Positions 1-6,762 of a stretch of 8,593 nt of DNA are shown here, in pieces. The notes under the pieces were generated by a model. It saw only the letters and a program-made list of their open reading frames with translations, was not told the DNA's origin and did no database searches. The stretch is from an uncultured Spartobacteria bacterium (GTDB lineage: Bacteria; Verrucomicrobiota; Verrucomicrobiia; Chthoniobacterales; UBA6821). The DNA is taken from contig CAIKYN010000147.1 in NCBI GenBank assembly GCA_903831635.1, positions 1 to 8,593 of the forward strand, in the 5' to 3' direction. The position numbers and the translations under genes are program-made. How positions within the stretch are numbered: position 1 is the stretch's first letter; each line of letters begins with the position of its first letter.

Positions 1-369
1 ATCAACTCCAGCCAGCATCTCACGGGTTGGTTTTCGCGTATCACCATAGAGTGAGTAAGCCTTCAATCCTGTGAGAGGATCGCGGCGCGAGCGCACTTCG
101 ACTCCTGCCTTCTCCGTTCCATCCAGACCATGCTCCGGAGTATAGAGTGCCACGAGGTTGACATGCTTCTTCAGGATCATCCTTGTCTTCTCCCCGGCGG
201 AGTTGACTCCGGTCTGATTCGTGACGAGCCCCACCCTCTTGCCTCGCAAGAGATCGAAATTATTTCCCTGAAGCACATCGATGCCGAGTTCCACCGCGTT
301 CGCGGAGGAGATCGAGAAGGTGAGTCCAAAGATCAATGCTAGGGAAGAGATCAGGGTTCGAGGCTTCAT
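1..369 (-). CDS. namZ: NamZ-like exo-beta-N-acetylmuramidase (DUF1343 / GH171), N-terminal part
   Basis: The start codon is the ATG at 369-367; the frame stays open to the window edge, giving 123 residues of a family usually about 380-430 long. Residues 1-25 form a Sec signal peptide: MKPR, then a hydrophobic core, then the cleavage site ANA before VELG. The mature part begins with the family hallmarks GIDVL (29-33), LLRGKRVGLVTNQTGV (40-55), YTPEHGLDG (76-84) and SLYGDTRKPT (106-115). Glu79 of the EHG motif is a candidate catalytic acid, though this is inferred. Characterised NamZ enzymes release MurNAc from the non-reducing end of peptidoglycan fragments and work together with NagZ. A NagZ homologue lies divergently only 46 bp away, which supports the same role here. 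No Shine-Dalgarno sequence precedes the start. The signal peptide predicts action in the periplasm or outside the cell. Family assignment is firm; exact substrate specificity is inferred. Confidence 0.88.
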   Translation of the reverse strand, partial: MKPRTLISSLALIFGLTFSISSANAVELGIDVLQGNNFDLLRGKRVGLVTNQTGVNSAGEKTRMILKKHVNLVALYTPEHGLDGTEKAGVEVRSRRDPLTGLKAYSLYGDTRKPTREMLAGVD

Positions 370-415
370 AAAAATCGTTTCGTCAGTCGGCGGGTTATCT
401 GGTTTCCTGCACGCT

Positions 416-1525
416 ATGAAAAGCCCCTCTCCCGGTCAACTTCTGCTCCTTGGTGTGCCCGGCATGGAAGTCGATGATTCCTATGCCGACTTCATCCGCA
501 GAGTTCAGCCAGGTGGATTTATTCTCTTTGGCCGCAATATCCAAACTCCAGATCAGCTCCGTCGTCTTACAGACCGACTCCGGGAGCTCAGCGATATCGA
601 GCCGATCATTACCATTGATCAGGAAGGAGGACGCGTCTCACGACTCAAGCTCCTTGGGAACGAGCCTCCCAATGCCCGCCAACTCCGTGACAAAGGAGAT
701 CTCGAACTCATCGCCTGTCATGGAGAGCTGACGGGACAGTTGCTCAGGATTTTCGGATTCAATCTCGACCTCTGCCCGGTCCTCGATATCGCCTTCGATG
801 ACGAGGCCGATAACTCGCTTCGGGGACGCTGCTACGGTACGACGGCCGACCAAGTCATCACCATGGCCGGAGTCTTCAACAAGGCTCTTCAATCAACAGG
901 CGTCCTCTCCTGTGGCAAGCACTTCCCCGGATACTCCTCGGCTTCCAGCGACCCCCATCACGAACTTTCCGCCCTGCCACGCTCACTTGCTGAGTTGGAA
1001 GCCCATGAGCTGAAAGTCTTCAGGCACTTTGCTGCCGGCGAGAATACCGTCGACAGCATGATGATGGGACACATTGCCTTTGCTGAGCTTGATTCCTCAG
1101 GACTTCCAGCATCCCTCGCTCCCATCATCACGACCAGACTCCTCCGGGAAAAGATGGGATTCCAAGGTCTCGTCATGACAGACGACCTCGACATGGGCGC
1201 GATCATCAACCATCACGGATTCGACGAGATGATCCGTCTGGGACTGGCAGCAGGAAATGACCTCCTGATGATCTGCCACCGGACAGAACTCGCAGAGCAA
1301 GCCTTCAAGATTCTGGAAAAGAGCCCCTCTGATCAACTCGAGCGCGCCTATGCGAATCTGGCCACCTTCAAGGCCAAAATGGCTCCGCCAACCACCTTTA
1401 GCCTTGAGAACTTCCAATCACTCGACCAGGCAGTCTGGGACTTGCGCGTTAATGTGCTTGGCGCCGAAGAGGCCGCGAAACGGAGCCCTGAGGATGGAAA
1501 GCGATCCCCTGTGGAGACTTACTAA
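416..1525 (+). CDS. nagZ: Beta-N-acetylglucosaminidase, glycoside hydrolase family 3 (NagZ-like)
   Basis: The product is 369 residues, close to the 340-380 typical of single-domain NagZ. Visible motifs are GGFILFGRN (33-41), IDQEGGRVSRL (67-77), RGRCYG (136-141, at the usual RSFG position), KHFPG (168-172), the Asp-x-His dyad region DPHH (179-182) with Asp179 and His181 as acid/base candidates, and VMTDDLDM (253-260) with Asp256 as probable nucleophile. NagZ removes GlcNAc from the non-reducing end of muropeptides, and the divergent NamZ-like gene fits that pathway. No signal peptide is seen from the ATG at 416, which predicts a cytoplasmic enzyme. I chose 416 because the in-frame ATG at 281 would overlap the divergent gene and because residue similarity to the family starts just after 416. 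No Shine-Dalgarno is visible. The gene ends 12 bp from the convergent gene at 1538. Another GH3 exo-hexosaminidase specificity remains possible. Confidence 0.9.
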   Translation: MKSPSPGQLLLLGVPGMEVDDSYADFIRRVQPGGFILFGRNIQTPDQLRRLTDRLRELSDIEPIITIDQEGGRVSRLKLLGNEPPNARQLRDKGDLELIACHGELTGQLLRIFGFNLDLCPVLDIAFDDEADNSLRGRCYGTTADQVITMAGVFNKALQSTGVLSCGKHFPGYSSASSDPHHELSALPRSLAELEAHELKVFRHFAAGENTVDSMMMGHIAFAELDSSGLPASLAPIITTRLLREKMGFQGLVMTDDLDMGAIINHHGFDEMIRLGLAAGNDLLMICHRTELAEQAFKILEKSPSDQLERAYANLATFKAKMAPPTTFSLENFQSLDQAVWDLRVNVLGAEEAAKRSPEDGKRSPVETY

Positions 1526-1537
1526 GCAACTTCCCGA

Positions 1538-2257
1538 TCAGGCAGAGACCAGATCAGAAGCGGCAAAGAGCAACGGCGCCTTGACCTCGCAATCGAGAGG
1601 CGGCATTTCGGGCTCAGGAGACTCATCAGGAAGGGAGTAAATCAGCGGCTCATTGAGGAAGTAGGGAATCCCTGCTGCCTCCAGCATCATGCAGAGTTCG
1701 TCGAGACACCGGTGACGGAATCCCCCTGTCACTTCGACCACGTCTCCCCCAAGCGACCCCTTCAGTGACTCCAGCCAAGGAATCATACCACCCTCAAAGA
1801 GGTAGGGCATCGCAATAGCGCCTACCCTCATCTCTTCCCAGGCCTCGGGTGAGCAATCCCAGAATCCCTCAAAATCATCATGGGAAGCAGCCACCATACG
1901 CTCCAGATCGACCGCCGCGATCTCGGAACTGTTCGAAAGACCATGATCCATCAGATGACGAAGGATTGTGATCGCAACTTTCCGTTCACGCCCCGCGCGA
2001 AAGAGGTGGGAGACCCAGCCAAAATTCTTTTGGATCAGTCGGGCACGATTTAGCTCAAGGCACTCTTGAATACCCCATTCCTGCACACGAGACAGGGAAT
2101 CACCAAGCTCTTCACCCTCTAGTGAAAAGACATCATTGTAGATAAAATGAACCAGCTCATCTCTTTGGGTCGCAACACGAAGCCTCTCACGCAGCGGCAC
2201 AACAAGATCCCCGAATGCCTCGATATAGGCTGGTTGGAAATCGATACAGAGAAGCAT
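1538..2257 (-). CDS. Conserved-looking protein with cryptic isochorismatase-like (cysteine hydrolase) signature
   Basis: This is a complete 239-residue protein starting at the ATG at 2257; no Shine-Dalgarno and no signal peptide are visible. I do not firmly recognise the family. Three features recall the isochorismatase-like hydrolases: an N-terminal beta-strand ending LLCIDFQ (2-8), whose Asp6 fits the catalytic Asp of the usual DxQ motif; Lys77 in RLIQKNFGW; and VEVTGGFRHRC (174-184), where Gly178 to Cys184 has the G-x5-C spacing of the nucleophile loop. If so, the Lys-to-Cys distance of 107 residues is about three times normal, implying a large insertion near 100-170. No enzymatic function can be named. 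The gene is convergent with nagZ and lies 95 bp downstream of a tRNA gene on the same strand. Coding potential is supported by length, complete frame and natural residue composition. Confidence 0.72.
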   Translation of the reverse strand: MLLCIDFQPAYIEAFGDLVVPLRERLRVATQRDELVHFIYNDVFSLEGEELGDSLSRVQEWGIQECLELNRARLIQKNFGWVSHLFRAGRERKVAITILRHLMDHGLSNSSEIAAVDLERMVAASHDDFEGFWDCSPEAWEEMRVGAIAMPYLFEGGMIPWLESLKGSLGGDVVEVTGGFRHRCLDELCMMLEAAGIPYFLNEPLIYSLPDESPEPEMPPLDCEVKAPLLFAASDLVSA

Positions 2258-2352
2258 GAGGTAGAGGAAAAATCGTTGCTCGGGGCGGAGACTTTAGCGT
2301 CAAAAACACTTCCGTCATGGAATAAATCACAAAGTGACGAAAAAATAACAAA

Positions 2353-2424
2353 TGACCCCGGGTGGAATCGAACCACCATCTAAAGTTTAGGAAACTCCTA
2401 TTCTATCCGTTGAACTACGGGGTC
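2353..2424 (-). tRNA. tRNA-Arg (anticodon CCU)
   Basis: Read on the minus strand, the cloverleaf is complete. The acceptor stem GACCCCG pairs fully with CGGGGTC. The D arm has stem GTTC with GAAT, closed by a G-T pair. The anticodon stem GGAGT pairs with ACTTT through two G-T pairs, and its loop TTCCTAA puts CCT at positions 34-36, which reads the arginine codon AGG. The variable loop is AGAT. The T arm is GGTGG, loop TTCGATT, then CCACC. The discriminator base is A at 2353. The 3' CCA is not encoded (the next bases are TT), so it must be added after transcription. The total is 72 nt. Confidence 0.95.
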
Positions 2425-2502
2425 TTGTTAACCGCCATACATGCATAGCTAAGAAAACAAAAATGACAGCTCTGTAATGACCGGGCAAGCCGGATCACTT
2501 AC

Positions 2503-3471
2503 CTAGTTAAACCGCGCCAAGAGGGAACGGATCGTTACCATAAGAATCGGATCCTTGGTCGCGTCAAAAACCTGCTTCGCGGGGAAAAGAGGATAAAAGA
2601 CGGGATAAGCAAAGTGGTAACCCCATACGTTCTGGTTCTCGGCAAGGGCAGTCAACGAAGCCGCTCGATCCTGTGGACTGAACTCATTCACATAGGAGGA
2701 GACTTCGGGCGGTGGCTGATTACCAAAGGTCGTTGGGACTTCAACAATCAACGGGATGTGTTTGCTGGCTTTCAGAAGGTCAATCTGACGCTTGGAGACC
2801 TTCATATTCCAGGCCCGAACCACCAAGTAGTCGATCCCTTCGGGAACAAGCGAAAGAGGCCCGTCATAGCCGACCATTTGACCCGCGGCATGAGCGGCGG
2901 CGATCCCCTCTTCAAAGACCTCGGGATTCACTGAGGTAGCATCGGGAGAGACGTAAAAGGTCCATGCATCAGGATGAATACGGATGGTAAGCTCTCTCAG
3001 ATGACGAACGATGAGATCTGCCGAGCGCTCATCACCCGCATTCAGGACGACATCAAAGCGACATGCCTTTGATGAGGCTTGAACAGCTGATCGGATCGTC
3101 AGAAATGCTTCCTCCTCGGCATGACTCAGATTTCCATGATCGGCAATCCGCAGAAGGCCTGTCACAAAACTCGGGTGGAGTGAGGCAATCGTCCTAGCCA
3201 CGGTAACCGGCGTCTGCGATGAGTCGCCAAGGGTCCAGTTGCCGTTATGAAAGAGCCGCGCCTGGATCACCCGCATGAAGAGGGCCCTTTGTGATATTTT
3301 AAGAGCTGTTGAGGTTAATGGCTGATTGATCGTATCCGTAGTTGGAGTTGCCGTTGGGGATTGAATTACCCTCCCCTTCCCTCCACCAGCTGCATGAAGG
3401 AGTCCGAAAGGGAGGAACAGGAGCAAGAACAGCAGGAACGCAAGAAAACGCAGGATACTCGTCATTCTCAT
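2503..3471 (-). CDS. Secreted protein of unknown function, possible alpha/beta (TIM-like) barrel
   Basis: Starting at the ATG at 3471 the product is 322 residues. The open frame extends upstream to 3624, but that would overlap the preceding gene and bury the signal peptide, so 3471 (or the ATG at 3465, two codons on) is preferred. Residues 1-28 are a clear signal peptide: MRMTSILR, a Leu/Phe-rich core, then LLHA followed by AGGG. A Thr/Pro-rich linker (about 38-55) follows. From about residue 95 on, predicted strands alternate with helices: RFDVVLNAG (138-146), AWTFYVSPD (169-177), GIDYLVVRAW (212-221), HIPLIVEVPTT (238-248) and NVWGYHFAYPVF (281-292). This pattern resembles a TIM barrel of the glycoside hydrolase type, but I recognise no family or catalytic pair. 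It follows the sialate esterase-family gene by 61 bp on the same strand, so the two are probably co-transcribed and both exported. Confidence 0.75.
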   Translation of the reverse strand: MRMTSILRFLAFLLFLLLFLPFGLLHAAGGGKGRVIQSPTATPTTDTINQPLTSTALKISQRALFMRVIQARLFHNGNWTLGDSSQTPVTVARTIASLHPSFVTGLLRIADHGNLSHAEEEAFLTIRSAVQASSKACRFDVVLNAGDERSADLIVRHLRELTIRIHPDAWTFYVSPDATSVNPEVFEEGIAAAHAAGQMVGYDGPLSLVPEGIDYLVVRAWNMKVSKRQIDLLKASKHIPLIVEVPTTFGNQPPPEVSSYVNEFSPQDRAASLTALAENQNVWGYHFAYPVFYPLFPAKQVFDATKDPILMVTIRSLLARFN

Positions 3472-3532
3472 AGGTCTAGAAGTTGTGGCAGAAGACGAGC
3501 GGTATGCAAAACCTGAAAGCTGAATCGGGTGA

Positions 3533-5011
3533 TTACTCAGGTTGGTCGCTGTCGCTACGGAAGGGAGCGGCAGGCAGCCCCTCTTTATTGTAGAGGGTGC
3601 CGTTGGGGAAACCTTTCCATCCATACCGTACAGCTACTGGATGGGGTACGGCATCGCTCCAGAGGATCACACGATTCCCCTCAATACTGCCTTGGGCTGG
3701 AAACCATTTGTGGTCATTTCCAGCAAGAGCAAATCCCTTGAGCGAAGTAATCAAGGCAGGAGAGAACTCCCCCGTCTTGGAGGGAGATCCGCCAAGGACT
3801 AATCCCCCACCCACTGAATCAAACTCCACGCGCACTTTGTTGCTATCGACTTTTATCCCCCGATAAATTGGCCCTGAATCAATGATCTCCTCTCCATAGA
3901 CACGATGGCGCGCCAGGAGTGCTAGACGTCTCCCAACATCAAGCTTATCAGGAGGGATACGTTCCTCAGCGGCACCAAGATCGCTTGCCTGAGCTATCCC
4001 GGTAAAAGGAAGAGTGAGGACACTGGCGGCTCCCTCCCGGAGCCAGGGCAATGCACGAGCGATTCTACCATCTTGGGTATGATACCCCTCAACAGCTCTC
4101 CCCTCCTCATCACCAAATCCTGATTGAGAAACAACGTAAAAGGGGAACGGCCCCTCGCCCCATCTCTCCCTCCAGTCACGAATCATGCGCGGGAGAATTC
4201 GACGGTATTGCAGCGCGGCACCCCCTTCGTCGGACTCCCCCTGATACCAGATAACTCCCGTCATAGCGTAGGGTATGAGTGGATGGACTAGAGACTCGAA
4301 ACAAGAGGAGGGAGCAGAGATTCCTTCCTTAGGATCGGCAGATGGCAAAATAGAGGGCGACTTGGCAAGGCCACGCTGACTGATCCACGAAACGATTGGG
4401 GAATCGTGCCTCGTGCACTGGATCATTCCGATCGGGAGGTGATGGGAGGATCGCAGATCTCTAGCAAAGAAATATCCGACGGCTGAGAATGAAGAAACGG
4501 TGTTCGGTGAACAGACAACCCAGTGACCCTTTGTTGGAGCGACCTTTGCCTCAGTCTTTGCCTCAGTCTTTGTCTCATTGAGATTGGAATTATTGTCATA
4601 TTGAAAAAATCGGAGCTTCTCATCAGCTATCTTTTCATCGGAGTCCCTTCCTTGAGGTGCATCAGAAAGAGGGCAGGCCATATTCGCCTCGCCGGCGCAG
4701 ATCCAGACATCACCCAAAATGACATCATGGAGTGCGATGCGGTTCTTTCCATTGATCACCATCACCAATGGCTCGGGGGATGATGGCAAGGGACGCAATG
4801 TGATCCTCCATTTCCCGGATGAATCGGCCACTGTCTCCGCTGAGAGATTACCCACTAACACCGAGACATGCTCCCCGGGAGAGGCCGATCCCCAAACAGG
4901 AAGCGTCACTCCCTGCTGCAACACCATATGGTCGCTGAAAATCGGCGGCATCGAGACATCCGCATGAAGCGAATTGAGGAGGACCAAGAATATTAAGAAG
5001 GCTCTCTTCAC
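3533..5011 (-). CDS. Exported sialate O-acetylesterase-family (SASA/SGNH) protein, probably catalytically inactive
   Basis: The start is a GTG at 5011-5009, chosen because GGAGG lies 8 nt upstream and a signal peptide begins at once (VKRAFLIFLVLLNSLHA, 1-17). The product is 492 residues, the normal size for bacterial members of this family, which remove O-acetyl groups from sialic acids or related glycans. Family features seen are FSDHMVLQQG (25-34), PVWGSASPGE (38-47), GDVWIC (100-105), GVIWYQGES (252-260), MIRDWRERWG (276-285), FPFYVV (289-294) and VGRRLAL (359-365). The catalytic positions are changed: GQSNM is GEANM (Ala109 replaces Ser); the oxyanion WGGTP segment is RHDSP (201-205); block III GESN is GESD (Asp261); DIHPP is ERIPP (Ile352 replaces His). 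A TEAK-repeat loop lies at about 147-156. It lies 73 bp downstream of the helicase gene on the same strand and probably shares a transcript with the secreted-protein gene that follows. It may bind rather than cleave glycans; that role is inferred. Confidence 0.9.
   Translation of the reverse strand: MKRAFLIFLVLLNSLHADVSMPPIFSDHMVLQQGVTLPVWGSASPGEHVSVLVGNLSAETVADSSGKWRITLRPLPSSPEPLVMVINGKNRIALHDVILGDVWICAGEANMACPLSDAPQGRDSDEKIADEKLRFFQYDNNSNLNETKTEAKTEAKVAPTKGHWVVCSPNTVSSFSAVGYFFARDLRSSHHLPIGMIQCTRHDSPIVSWISQRGLAKSPSILPSADPKEGISAPSSCFESLVHPLIPYAMTGVIWYQGESDEGGAALQYRRILPRMIRDWRERWGEGPFPFYVVSQSGFGDEEGRAVEGYHTQDGRIARALPWLREGAASVLTLPFTGIAQASDLGAAEERIPPDKLDVGRRLALLARHRVYGEEIIDSGPIYRGIKVDSNKVRVEFDSVGGGLVLGGSPSKTGEFSPALITSLKGFALAGNDHKWFPAQGSIEGNRVILWSDAVPHPVAVRYGWKGFPNGTLYNKEGLPAAPFRSDSDQPE
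4544..4579. repeat. Three tandem 12-bp units inside the esterase-family gene
   Basis: CTTTGCCTCAGT at 4544-4555 repeats exactly at 4556-4567 and again with two differences (CTTTGTCTCATT) at 4568-4579. On the coding minus strand this gives NETKTEAKTEAK, a charged TEAK-type loop at about residues 145-156 of the protein. It lies between the altered nucleophile block and the rest of the esterase domain. The repeat is a multiple of three, so copy-number change would keep the frame. Confidence 0.85.
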
Positions 5012-5019
5012 AAGTTCAA

Positions 5020-5024
5020 CCTCC
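5020..5024 (-). promoter_or_regulatory. Shine-Dalgarno GGAGG fixing a GTG start
   Basis: The minus strand reads GGAGG, then 8 nt, then GTG at 5011. It is one of the few good ribosome binding sites in this window. It decides the start of the esterase-family gene against the upstream ATG at 5035, which would add eight residues ahead of the signal peptide. Confidence 0.7.
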
Positions 5025-5044
5025 GCATCTTGCAACCCAAGAGC

Positions 5045-5076
5045 CTAATAGTCTAACAGTCTGACGACCTAACAGT
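5045..5076. repeat. Octamer tandem array (consensus CTAACAGT)
   Basis: Four adjoining 8-bp units can be read: CTAATAGT, CTAACAGT, CTGACGAC and CTAACAGT. Two are identical, one differs at one base, and the third unit is more diverged but keeps the phase. The array lies in the 73-bp spacer between the helicase stop and the esterase-family start, both on the minus strand. It does not form an evident hairpin, so it is not an ordinary terminator. Its function is unknown. Confidence 0.7.
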
Positions 5077-5084
5077 CTTGTTCA

Positions 5085-6656
5085 CTACCTTGGTCCTCGA
5101 TCCTTCTTAAATCCCTTCGTGAACTTGCCCGGCTTTCCTTTCTCAAAGGGCGGCTTAAAGGCAGGTTTGAATCCTGATTTGAAGCCCGGCTTGGAGCTAC
5201 CTCCAGCAGGACCCTGTGCGGAATGATGGGAGACAACACCAGGCTCACGCTGCTGGAAGTTCGACTTCTTGAATCCCTTTGGCTGGGCAAACCCTTCGTG
5301 GTCGGGGAGTTCATTGGGGAACTCGCTCTTACCGGCAAATTTCTGCGGTTGTGGCTCTTCGACACTGGCCTGACCCAGCAGGAGGGAGAAGAGCGCGGAG
5401 CAGACTTCCGTCGCCTGGAACCCCTCCTCCATCAAGCGATCGGTGAACTGGGTCTGGTCAGCATATTTACCCGAGGCAAGGAGTGACTGTACCTTGCCGA
5501 ACATCTGCTCGGAACGCTTTCCCTCAACCTCGGAAGGGGTCGGGATATTCGCCCTGCGGATGCGCGAATGGGTGAACTTCTCCAGATACTGGATCTTGTA
5601 GATATCGCGTCCGGTCACGAAGGTGGCAGCCATCCCCTTCTTGCCAGCGCGTCCGGTGCGCCCGATGCGATGGACATAGTCCTCGGGATCGTGAGGGAGA
5701 TCATAGTTGATGACCACCTCAAGGGCATCCACGTCGATTCCGCGCGCAGCCACATCGGTGGCCACGAGGAACTCGAACTCCGAGTTCTTGAACTTGTTCA
5801 TGACGCGCGTGCGCTGGGCTTGGGTAATTCCACCATGAAGTCGGTCCGCCGAGAATCCCTGCGCGAGCAAGGCGTCGGCAAGCTCGTCTACCATCCTCTG
5901 GGTATTGCAGAAAATGATTCCAAGACGGAAGCCATAGAAATCGACCAGACGGATCAGGGACTGCGTCTTGCCGCGTGGCGGAATCTCATAGAAAAACTGC
6001 TCGATATCGGGAGCCGCGACATCCTTGCGCTCAATCGCAACGGTCTTTGCATCACGGGAATAGCGATTGATCAGTTGCTTGATGGGCCCGGAGAGGGTGG
6101 CCGAGAAGAAGACTGTCTGACGCTCATCGGGCGTCGCATCCAGGATCTTCTGGATATCGTCACGGAAGCCCATGTCGAGCATGCGGTCCGCCTCATCCAG
6201 AATCGCGACCTTGAGTTGGTCGAGTTTAAGAGTGCCACGCTCGAGGTGGTCGATGATACGCCCCGGGGTTCCGATGACGATTTGAACACCTTTCTTGAGC
6301 TCAAAAAGCTGACGATCATAGGAGGCGCCTCCATAGATGGGTACAGAGTGGATGGAGCGCTTGAAAGCGGTTAACTGATGCACCTCGTCGGCGACCTGCT
6401 CGGCAAGTTCGCGGGTGGGACAGAGAATCAAGACCTGCACGGCCTTACTGGCGGGATCTACCTTTTCGATCGCGGGAATGGAAAACGCCGCCGTCTTTCC
6501 GGAACCAGTCTGAGACTGCCCCACGAGATCTCCCCCGGCTAGGAGTACCGGAATAGCGGCAGACTGAATGGGAGTGGCCTCTTCAAAGCCAAGTTGGGCG
6601 ACTGCCTTGAGGATTTCAGGTGAGAGCCCAAGGCTGTCGAAACGATGTTTTTCCAT
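5085..6656 (-). CDS. DEAD-box ATP-dependent RNA helicase (DeaD/RhlE-like)
   Basis: From the ATG at 6656 the product is 523 residues; a GTG two codons upstream (6662) is the alternative, and neither has a clear Shine-Dalgarno. All helicase motifs are present in order: Q motif FEEATPIQ (24-31), motif I SQTGSGKT (48-55), Ia PTRELAEQ (80-87), GG (109-110), Ib TPGR (130-133), II DEAD (154-157), III SAT (185-187), IV IIFCNT (247-252), V ATDVAARGID (299-308) and VI HRIGRTGR (329-336). Residues 340-430 resemble the helical extension of CsdA/DeaD-type enzymes, but the CsdA RNA-binding domain is missing. It is replaced by a low-complexity basic tail rich in GFK and FKP (about 460-523). Members of this family unwind RNA duplexes in ribosome assembly and cold adaptation. 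The gene is divergent from the flavoprotein gene across about 106 bp. Assignment to a named subfamily is uncertain. Confidence 0.96.
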   Translation of the reverse strand: MEKHRFDSLGLSPEILKAVAQLGFEEATPIQSAAIPVLLAGGDLVGQSQTGSGKTAAFSIPAIEKVDPASKAVQVLILCPTRELAEQVADEVHQLTAFKRSIHSVPIYGGASYDRQLFELKKGVQIVIGTPGRIIDHLERGTLKLDQLKVAILDEADRMLDMGFRDDIQKILDATPDERQTVFFSATLSGPIKQLINRYSRDAKTVAIERKDVAAPDIEQFFYEIPPRGKTQSLIRLVDFYGFRLGIIFCNTQRMVDELADALLAQGFSADRLHGGITQAQRTRVMNKFKNSEFEFLVATDVAARGIDVDALEVVINYDLPHDPEDYVHRIGRTGRAGKKGMAATFVTGRDIYKIQYLEKFTHSRIRRANIPTPSEVEGKRSEQMFGKVQSLLASGKYADQTQFTDRLMEEGFQATEVCSALFSLLLGQASVEEPQPQKFAGKSEFPNELPDHEGFAQPKGFKKSNFQQREPGVVSHHSAQGPAGGSSKPGFKSGFKPAFKPPFEKGKPGKFTKGFKKDRGPR

Positions 6657-6762
6657 AATCACGTTAATCTATGCCGTAACGAGGTCCGCGTCACCCTTGT
6701 TCGCAGAAATGAAACCGATTCTTTTTCTTTAGGACCACTGCTGTCATGACTATCCGGTGAGC

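Noticed and set aside
281..415. Upstream extension of the NagZ frame as part of the gene
   Set aside because: It would overlap the divergent NamZ gene, and family similarity begins just after the ATG at 416. It is kept only as an alternative in the findings.
2327..2337. TCAC-AAA-GTGA hairpin between the tRNA and the isochorismatase-like gene
   Set aside because: A 4-bp AT-containing stem with a 3-nt loop is likely by chance, and only a weak T-rich stretch follows it.
2353..2424. tRNA-Arg as an integration site for a mobile element
   Set aside because: No integrase, no direct repeat of the tRNA 3' end nearby, and the neighbouring genes do not look mobile.
2481..2493. Hairpin CCGG-GCAAG-CCGG after the secreted-protein gene as a terminator
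   Set aside because: The stem is only 4 bp, and the nearest T-rich run on the minus strand is about 17 nt beyond it, so it does not meet a normal rho-independent terminator pattern.
5568..6374. Long plus-strand open frame of 268 codons opposite the helicase
   Set aside because: It is fully antisense to the helicase, whose motifs are complete. The translation has no recognisable domain and reflects codon bias of the real gene.
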